A stretch of 26,749 nucleotides of DNA, from NCBI GenBank assembly GCA_034190325.1, contig JAXHST010000020.1:1-26749 (forward strand), given 5' to 3'. The stretch comes from UBA287 sp034190325 (GTDB lineage Archaea; Thermoplasmatota; UBA186; UBA287). The notes under the pieces were generated by a model. It was given only the letters and a program-made list of their open reading frames with translations. It was not told the origin of the DNA and made no database searches. Numbering within the stretch: position 1 is the stretch's first letter; each line of letters begins with the position of its first letter. The translations under genes were made by a program, and so were the position numbers. Below, piece after piece: positions 21,865-26,749 of the stretch.

Positions 21865-22642
21865 ATGACAGATACATTTGAATATATAGAGGGGCACATC
21901 CTTTTTGAAATAGATGTTGATGGTAAACCTGCACGGGTAATATTTGATACCGGAGCAGGCCTTAGTATTATGGACAAGAGATTTTGTGATAAACACGATA
22001 TCAGTGTATCCGGAGAGTTTACTGTTCCTAATGCGATGGGAGACTTTGTTACCTTACAACTTGCCTGAGGGAGTGCCACTTGGACTGGGAAGTTATGAGG
22101 CAAAACCAGGTAGGTTAGGTGCTCTCGACATGTCCCCTTTTGAGAGGTATCTTGGCCGTATAGATGGAATTTTAGCTGCTGACATACTTCTGGATATCCC
22201 GATAACGATTGACTTTCCAGAAAAAAAATTTGAATTTGGAAAGAACATTCCATTAGATTGCGAAAAAGTACCTTTAGAAATAGTTCATAGATATGACTTT
22301 GCGTGCGATATCTCTGTGGAATTGCTTCTTGAAGGCAAGATCCCTGTTAAAGTGGAACTTGATACTGGCTCGTATCCTCTTATGTTGCAAGAGAAATATT
22401 TAAATCTGTTAGGGATAAGGGAATTTAAAGAAGGGGTTTCTATTGGTGCTGTTAAGGAACAGAAAGACAAGGCCGCGTACCTCAAAGAGGTCTCTTTTTT
22501 GGCCAATAAAAATGTTACCTTAGATAAAGTGCCAGTATCTTTTGAGGAACTGAAGATAGAAGGATTGGGAGGTAATTGTCTTTTGGAGAAACACACTGTT
22601 TGTTTTGATCTTGGAAGCAAACGGATGTATTTGAGTATGTGA
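21865..22642 (+). pseudogene. Two-domain retropepsin-like aspartyl protease, frameshifted
   Basis: The ATG at 21865 follows a GGAG site by 7 nt. The first frame gives an aspartyl-protease half with VIFDTGAGLSIMDKRF (DTG at residues 28-30) but stops at 22068. The +1 frame carries on from about 22061 with LPEGVPLGLGSYE, the typical half-ending DGILAADILLDIPITIDF, then a second half with VELDTGSYPLML and the ending CFDLGSKRMYL. Removing one base near 22061-22065 (CTTGCCTGAG) gives a 258-residue protein with two DTG motifs, as in a single-chain retropepsin fold. It has no signal peptide. No classic slippery heptamer is seen at the junction, so mutation or sequencing error is likelier than programmed frameshifting. 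Confidence 0.7.
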
Positions 22643-22873
22643 AGTATGCCAACAGCAGATAATAGGGTATGGTATATCTGACTTCATTAGCCCAAATTTT
22701 GCCTGCGGCAAAACTTCAGATGGGACAAACAAGGGATGTGCGATTCGCTTACAGGAAGACCTTAAAACGAGGGGATATAAAATGATGCAAAAAGACCACA
22801 GTGGGGATATAATAATAGATACCTAACATCAGATAAAGAATTTGTTTTGCCGTCGCTTAACAAAAGAGTATAG
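22635..22873 (+). pseudogene. Coding debris of unknown origin
   Basis: A 63-codon open stretch (22635-22823) without a start reads like a real protein (SDFISPNFACGKTSDG, NKGCAIRLQEDLKTRGYKM, DHSGDIIIDT). Just after it, another frame gives YLTSDKEFVLPSLNKRV to a TAG at 22871. Joining them needs a frameshift at about 22820. I do not recognise the family. A perfect 7-bp hairpin (TTTTGCC/GGCAAAA, 22697-22713) lies inside. Confidence 0.35.
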
Positions 22874-23319
22874 GTAGAATAGAGAGAGCATTTTCAAGAT
22901 ATAGAGCTTCTTTATAGGATTCATCCAAAACGCAGATGACGTAAAGAACAGATCAATGATTATTGATGTCCTCTACGCACTGAGCGCTGAGAAGAATTGG
23001 TGAAGTTGTCTGTAGATCTGAACGATCTATGATCCTAATTTGCCCGCAGAATTTGTCTGGCTTTGAGATCGGCGGTATCGCAAGGATTGCATGATCGCAT
23101 CACACCTCTCTGCGGAAAGGGGGCACAGATATGCTTTAAAATATATGGGCTTAAAACCTCTGCTCGACCTGAGAATGAGGCTTGGCTAAGGGAGTGGCGC
23201 AGCTCTGGGTATATATCTCTCACAGGTCGCCTGCGATTTGCTTAGAGATATGGCTACATTTGATGAAGCGGGGGTTTCTAGGAGACTGCAACGCTAAATT
23301 GTTGATAAAGTTTAAGCTA
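22874..23319. other. 446-bp stretch without a credible gene
   Basis: Only short fragments are open, such as one spelling QNADDVKNRSMIIDVLYALS (about 22933-22992) before a stop. I see no tRNA, terminator or clear promoter. It is probably decayed coding DNA between the protease remnant and the convergent DpnI-like gene. Confidence 0.5.
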
Positions 23320-24096
23320 TCACGCAAAAGATCTACCGATAGAATACCTTCCTTTACCAAGGAACTCTATAACCCCTCTGTCTCTCAAAAGCTGGAGCTG
23401 CTGCCTTATCTTTGCCTCAATGTTTCTGTTTTTTGGATGTAGCCTGGCAAGCTCTTCTCTGTAGCTATAGAGATCTGAGAGCGTGAACACCTCCTTATCC
23501 ATTTTTTCGATACAGGCCATAACATCGGATAACCAGCCCTTTGAGGATAAGGGGAGATCTTTGACAAATGTCATATCTTTCCACATCTTCCTTATGTCTT
23601 CCCTTGAGATCTCATATCCGTTATGAACAATAGATATCTTTGCTCTGGATGGCAACCTGCTCATAACAATTGTAGATCCAACCCACCCCGCTCTTTTTGC
23701 TCCTCTCTTTAGAGGTTTCCTCTTTTTTATAAGCTCAGGGTATATAAAATATCTCGGAACCAAAACAAGATCCTTTACAACCCAGCGTTGATTATCATAG
23801 TGCAAAAAAGCGAAATTTGGGATGGTTCCATCCTTTATGGCATCCATTTTTGGTTTATACGCAGAATCTACCACCTCTGCCCTCAGAGGATGAGAAAAGC
23901 TCTTCAGCTGGAACTTTTCATCACACATAGGGCAGAAGAAATCTATAACTTTTGTATTGGTGGCAGTCTTTTTGAGGTAATCGCTCTGGCACGCAGGGCA
24001 GAACATATTTCTCTCAAACCATCTCTCTGTCAAAACTCTAACAAATTGAGCCCCTCTTTTGAGAGGGATCCCGGAGATATCAAGGGAAAGATCCAT
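23320..24096 (-). CDS. DpnI-type methyl-dependent restriction endonuclease
   Basis: A 258-residue protein, about the length of DpnI (254) and colinear with it. The N-terminal PD-(D/E)XK domain contains zinc ligands C33-x2-C36 and C55-x2-C58 and the catalytic line D52...QLK (Q63, K65). DpnI has D53, E64 and K66, so the acidic residue is Gln here. KRKPLKRGAKRAGWVGSTI and LSSKGWL match the DpnI core. The C-terminal winged helix (FTLSDLYSYREEL, then KIRQQLQLLRDRGVIEFLGK) is the second methyl-reading domain. DpnI cuts GATC only when the adenine is methylated. No methyltransferase is adjacent, as expected for such enzymes. The gene is divergent from the small gene at 24166. Confidence 0.93.
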   Translation of the reverse strand: MDLSLDISGIPLKRGAQFVRVLTERWFERNMFCPACQSDYLKKTATNTKVIDFFCPMCDEKFQLKSFSHPLRAEVVDSAYKPKMDAIKDGTIPNFAFLHYDNQRWVVKDLVLVPRYFIYPELIKKRKPLKRGAKRAGWVGSTIVMSRLPSRAKISIVHNGYEISREDIRKMWKDMTFVKDLPLSSKGWLSDVMACIEKMDKEVFTLSDLYSYREELARLHPKNRNIEAKIRQQLQLLRDRGVIEFLGKGRYSIGRSFA

Positions 24097-24135
24097 AAAA
24101 TAAAAACCCGTGTTGCCTTATAACTATTTTGAAAA

Positions 24136-24145
24136 CTTTTTATAT
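24136..24145 (+). promoter_or_regulatory. TATA box of the small gene at 24166
   Basis: CTTTTTATAT is centred about 25 nt before the ATG at 24166 but only about 10 nt before the in-frame ATG at 24151, so 24166 is the preferred start. On the minus strand GTTATAAGG (about 24115-24123) is a candidate box for the DpnI-like gene. Confidence 0.6.
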
Positions 24146-24165
24146 CCCACATGCGATCATGGATC

Positions 24166-24396
24166 ATGAAAAAGTACATAGTTCTCACAGATGAGGGCTA
24201 CACATATGAGCCTGATGGAAAGGATATAGAAAACCTTCAGGTTCTGGGCATCACAGAAGGAGCAAATGAAGACGAAGCGGTTGACAATCTGCTGAATGAG
24301 AGCCCATGGATTAAGAACACCTCTTTTAAAAGCATCATGTGCCTAGAAGTCATGGGGGATTTTAAAAATGCAAGAGCGATAGAGGGGCTAGGATAA
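24166..24396 (+). CDS. Small unknown protein
   Basis: A 76-residue acidic protein starting MKKYIVLTDEGYTYEPDG, with ENLQVLGITEGANEDEAVDN in the middle. I know similar short proteins from scattered bacteria and archaea without a function. The central part slightly recalls HicB-type antitoxin folds (a strand, then an EA..NL helix), but no HicA partner is present. It is divergent from the DpnI-like gene and shares its 69-bp promoter region, so it could belong with it; that is speculation. Confidence 0.75.
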   Translation: MKKYIVLTDEGYTYEPDGKDIENLQVLGITEGANEDEAVDNLLNESPWIKNTSFKSIMCLEVMGDFKNARAIEGLG

Positions 24397-24429
24397 GGAA
24401 ACAAAACAAAACCAAGGCTTGATGATCTG

Positions 24430-26749
24430 TTATATCTTAACTGAAAGATCCTTGCATATCTCCTTATAAAAACACTCTTCGCAGTGCTCCCCAGGGATCC
24501 TCTCTTTGGGATCCTTGATTTTTTTTCGTATATCCCTCAGAAGCGCTTCCTTGTTCAGAGTGACAGGGAAAAGTTTTCCGTCTTTTACAGAATAGATGCA
24601 GGCCTTTTCAGTCCCCAGAGCTATGGAATAGAGACAGAGCTGCACCTCATACTCCTTCATTCTCGCAGCAATATCTGCATCCGTCTTGTAATCTACAACA
24701 GTATCTGATATCAGGAGATCTGCTCTGCCCTTTATGCAGAAATCACCCATATCCTTCAGAAAACTGACCTCCTCTATACCCTCGTCCTTTAGCCCCGAGC
24801 TTTTCAGAACGCTCTCTGCTCTTTCTATCCTCTTCATTCCCTCTTCAATGACATCTTCATTCAGCTCTACACCCTCGGATAGCGCTACCTCCTCCACTAT
24901 CTTTCTCGGATGAGAAAATTCCAGCTCCAGCGCTCTATGAATGACGCTTCCATAGAATCTCCCATCAGCCTTCCTGCTGAGCTCCGGTGCAGATAAAGAT
25001 AAGAGGTTACCGAGGTTCTTTGCAAGGTGATATTTCATCGGGCACTCCAGCAAAAAGCTGGCATAAGAAGGGTCCAGCAGAAATTTTTCCTCTGGTGGTT
25101 TGTATTCTATAAACCTGACATCAAGGGTTTCTTTGCTACTTTGCGTTTCACCTGTGCCTTTAGCTATTGAGGATCTTCTTAACCACATGCTGTTTTCATC
25201 AGACTCAACAACGTAATGAAGTTTGCTATCTATTGTGCTCTTTGCTGTCTGCGTTAAGTTCAGGCTCTTATCAAATATCTCGCTAGCCCAGCATTTGCCC
25301 ATGTACCTGGGGAGGCACCCTGTAAAGAAGAGGTGATCCTTGGCTCTGGTCATAGCAACATAAAGAACCCTCTTCCTCTCTTCCTCCTCCCTCTTACTCA
25401 TCTCCCTTTTCAGCTTGATCAGCATCAAGCTCTCCCTTCTCTCCGGGCCAAGCTCTCTTAAGTTCGTCTTTATACCTGTCCCCTTTTCATTCAAAATAAG
25501 ATCATCATTGTTGTTCCTGTACCTCTTATAGATATAGGGCACTATGACTACAGGCCATTCCAAGCCCTTTGCCTTGTGTATAGTCATTATTGAGACGCAG
25601 TTGCTCTCCGGCACGCTCGATTCAGGCTCCTTTGCCCTCATATCAGTAAACCTGAGGATCATATCGCTCACCGTGTGCATGGACCTTACGCCTGAGGATT
25701 CGAATGATCTCAAAAGATCTATGAACCTGCTCACATTTCTTATCGCTACTTTTCCTCTCTCCCCCAGAGCTAATATTCCTCTGTAGCTCTTCTCCCCGAC
25801 AATGGAGCTAACGAGCTCGGATGGCGGCAAAATATCAACGAGAGAGCACCACTCCTCTATCTCCCTGCGTATCCCGAAAGGCAGCCTTTCATATAAACTC
25901 TTTCCGTCTCTCAGAGAGATCTCATAGATTTCAGCATCTGACATGTGGAATAGCTCTGATCTCAGAAGGCCGAAGAGGGCTATGTCATCCTCAGGATCCT
26001 CAAGGACACTGAGGAGATTCATCAGGGTCTTTATCTCCGGCGCCTCAAAGAAGCCTGAGCCTGAGGATATCTGATAGGGTATCCTGTGCCTTGTGAGCGC
26101 CCTTGTCAGATCAGAGAGGTGGGTTGTGTCATCAACGAGGATCGCTATATCACCATAATCCGCCTTTTTTATGGTTGAGATATCAGAGACATCAAGCACT
26201 CCCACTACTGATTCTATCCTTTCAGCGATAACCTCAGCTTCCCTGTCCGCTTCGCTTCTCATTGCTATGTCAAAGCCGATTATTGAGGGAAAAACGTCTC
26301 TCTCAGCTATAAGCTTTTGATATGGCGTGAGGTATCCCTCTGCTCTCTCAGAAAAGGCATGCTTTGTGACATCGTTAAAGAACCTTATAAGCTCTGGTGT
26401 TGATCTATAATTTCTATCCAGAAGCTTCTGCTCATATTGCTTAGAGACCCTGTTAAAGATCTCAACATCTGCACCCCTGAAGGAGTATATGGACTGCTTG
26501 GGATCCCCGAAAACATAGATGCTCATCTCTCTGTTCCTCTGCTGGAGCAACTCCATTATCCTGTACTGCAGCGGGTCTACATCCTGAAATTCATCCACAA
26601 ATAGAGATCCTATCTCCACAGATCTAGGACTGTCCTTCAATAGCCTGTAGGTCTTTATCAGGATGTCATCAAAGTCCAGCCTTCCTTCCTTGATCTCTTC
26701 ATATGTGCTGTTTACCTTCTCAAAAGCGTTCAGAAGAGCTATGAGAACA
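24430..26749 (-). CDS. UvrD/AddA-like helicase with C-terminal RecB-type nuclease (5' part outside window)
   Basis: About 770 residues are visible and the frame stays open to the right edge; the TTG at 26640 is internal. Superfamily 1 helicase motifs appear in order: LFVDEFQDVDP (II), FGDPKQSIYSFRGAD (III), LDRNYRSTPEL (IV), MTIHKAKGLEWPVV (V) and LYVAMTRAKDHL (VI). A RecB/Cas4-type nuclease follows: YGSVIHRALELEF, GRADLLISDTVVDYKTD with the D...DYK core, and EVQLCLYSIAL. The cysteines at LLECPMKYHL and at C-x2-C-x5-C near the end (CEECFYKEIC) match the [4Fe-4S] staple of AddB, Dna2 and Cas4. The protein probably processes double-strand DNA ends. Walker A lies off the window. Confidence 0.93.
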   Translation of the reverse strand, partial: VLIALLNAFEKVNSTYEEIKEGRLDFDDILIKTYRLLKDSPRSVEIGSLFVDEFQDVDPLQYRIMELLQQRNREMSIYVFGDPKQSIYSFRGADVEIFNRVSKQYEQKLLDRNYRSTPELIRFFNDVTKHAFSERAEGYLTPYQKLIAERDVFPSIIGFDIAMRSEADREAEVIAERIESVVGVLDVSDISTIKKADYGDIAILVDDTTHLSDLTRALTRHRIPYQISSGSGFFEAPEIKTLMNLLSVLEDPEDDIALFGLLRSELFHMSDAEIYEISLRDGKSLYERLPFGIRREIEEWCSLVDILPPSELVSSIVGEKSYRGILALGERGKVAIRNVSRFIDLLRSFESSGVRSMHTVSDMILRFTDMRAKEPESSVPESNCVSIMTIHKAKGLEWPVVIVPYIYKRYRNNNDDLILNEKGTGIKTNLRELGPERRESLMLIKLKREMSKREEEERKRVLYVAMTRAKDHLFFTGCLPRYMGKCWASEIFDKSLNLTQTAKSTIDSKLHYVVESDENSMWLRRSSIAKGTGETQSSKETLDVRFIEYKPPEEKFLLDPSYASFLLECPMKYHLAKNLGNLLSLSAPELSRKADGRFYGSVIHRALELEFSHPRKIVEEVALSEGVELNEDVIEEGMKRIERAESVLKSSGLKDEGIEEVSFLKDMGDFCIKGRADLLISDTVVDYKTDADIAARMKEYEVQLCLYSIALGTEKACIYSVKDGKLFPVTLNKEALLRDIRKKIKDPKERIPGEHCEECFYKEICKDLSVKI

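Noticed and set aside
22055..22070. Programmed frameshift in the retropepsin-like gene
   Set aside because: No slippery heptamer or downstream pseudoknot was evident, so mutation or sequencing error is the simpler reading; not fully excluded.
23035..23245. Opposed open frames of about 60 codons between the debris and the DpnI-like gene
   Set aside because: Low-quality composition, no start signals, overlapping each other on opposite strands, and no resemblance to known proteins.
1..26749. CRISPR array or insertion sequence
   Set aside because: No regularly spaced repeats and no transposase or integrase frames were found; the only long repeats are the AOR module copies.

Overview
The window looks like a chromosomal segment of an anaerobic, probably euryarchaeal archaeon. 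The signs are a proteasome beta subunit gene next to the KH/beta-CASP termination factor FttA (aCPSF1), an AbrB-PhoU fusion regulator, tungsten-type aldehyde:ferredoxin oxidoreductases (AOR), a tRNA gene with a bulge-helix-bulge intron, TATA boxes about 22-30 nt upstream of many start codons (leaderless style), and heavy use of AGA/AGG and ATA codons. The species cannot be named from the sequence alone.

Layout. 1-5558 (+): an operon holding the 3' end of a pyridine-nucleotide/FAD oxidoreductase gene, then a tandem duplication of a two-gene module, each made of a roughly 200-residue helical protein of no recognised family followed by an AOR. 5803-9570: an AbrB-PhoU regulator, tRNA-Val(GAC), a secreted GH3 glycosidase, thioredoxin, a small unknown protein, and tRNA-Val(UAC) whose 3' half overlaps the unknown gene. 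9710-12357 (+): a secreted GH63/mannosylglycerate-hydrolase-like glycosidase and a radical SAM protein. 12329-14054 (-): a DUF5611-like protein and a sodium:solute symporter. 14242-17059 (+): an ABC-2 exporter with two fused, asymmetric ATPase domains and a permease, followed by a frameshifted small winged-helix gene. 17244-19804 (-): psmB-fttA.

19920-24400 is different in character. It starts with a tRNA-Gly(GCC) gene interrupted in its T-loop by a 98-nt intron full of perfect hairpins. It then has almost 500 bp of gene-free, palindrome-rich DNA, a secreted DUF2330-like protein with an out-of-frame coding-like tail, a frameshifted two-domain retropepsin-like protease, coding debris, an orphan DpnI-type endonuclease and a small conserved-looking protein. 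24430-26749 (-) is the 3' part of a UvrD/AddA-like helicase-nuclease with an iron-sulfur-type cysteine pattern; it runs off the right edge.

The most notable points are: (1) the duplicated unknown-protein/AOR module, with sharply bounded blocks of perfect DNA identity that imply gene conversion; (2) the T-loop tRNA intron with a strict bulge-helix-bulge and internal palindromic units; (3) the orphan DpnI homologue with Gln in place of the catalytic Glu; (4) the ABC exporter in which all degenerate motifs fall in one composite ATP site; (5) a cluster of frameshifted or decaying genes. No CRISPR array, rRNA or intact transposase was seen.
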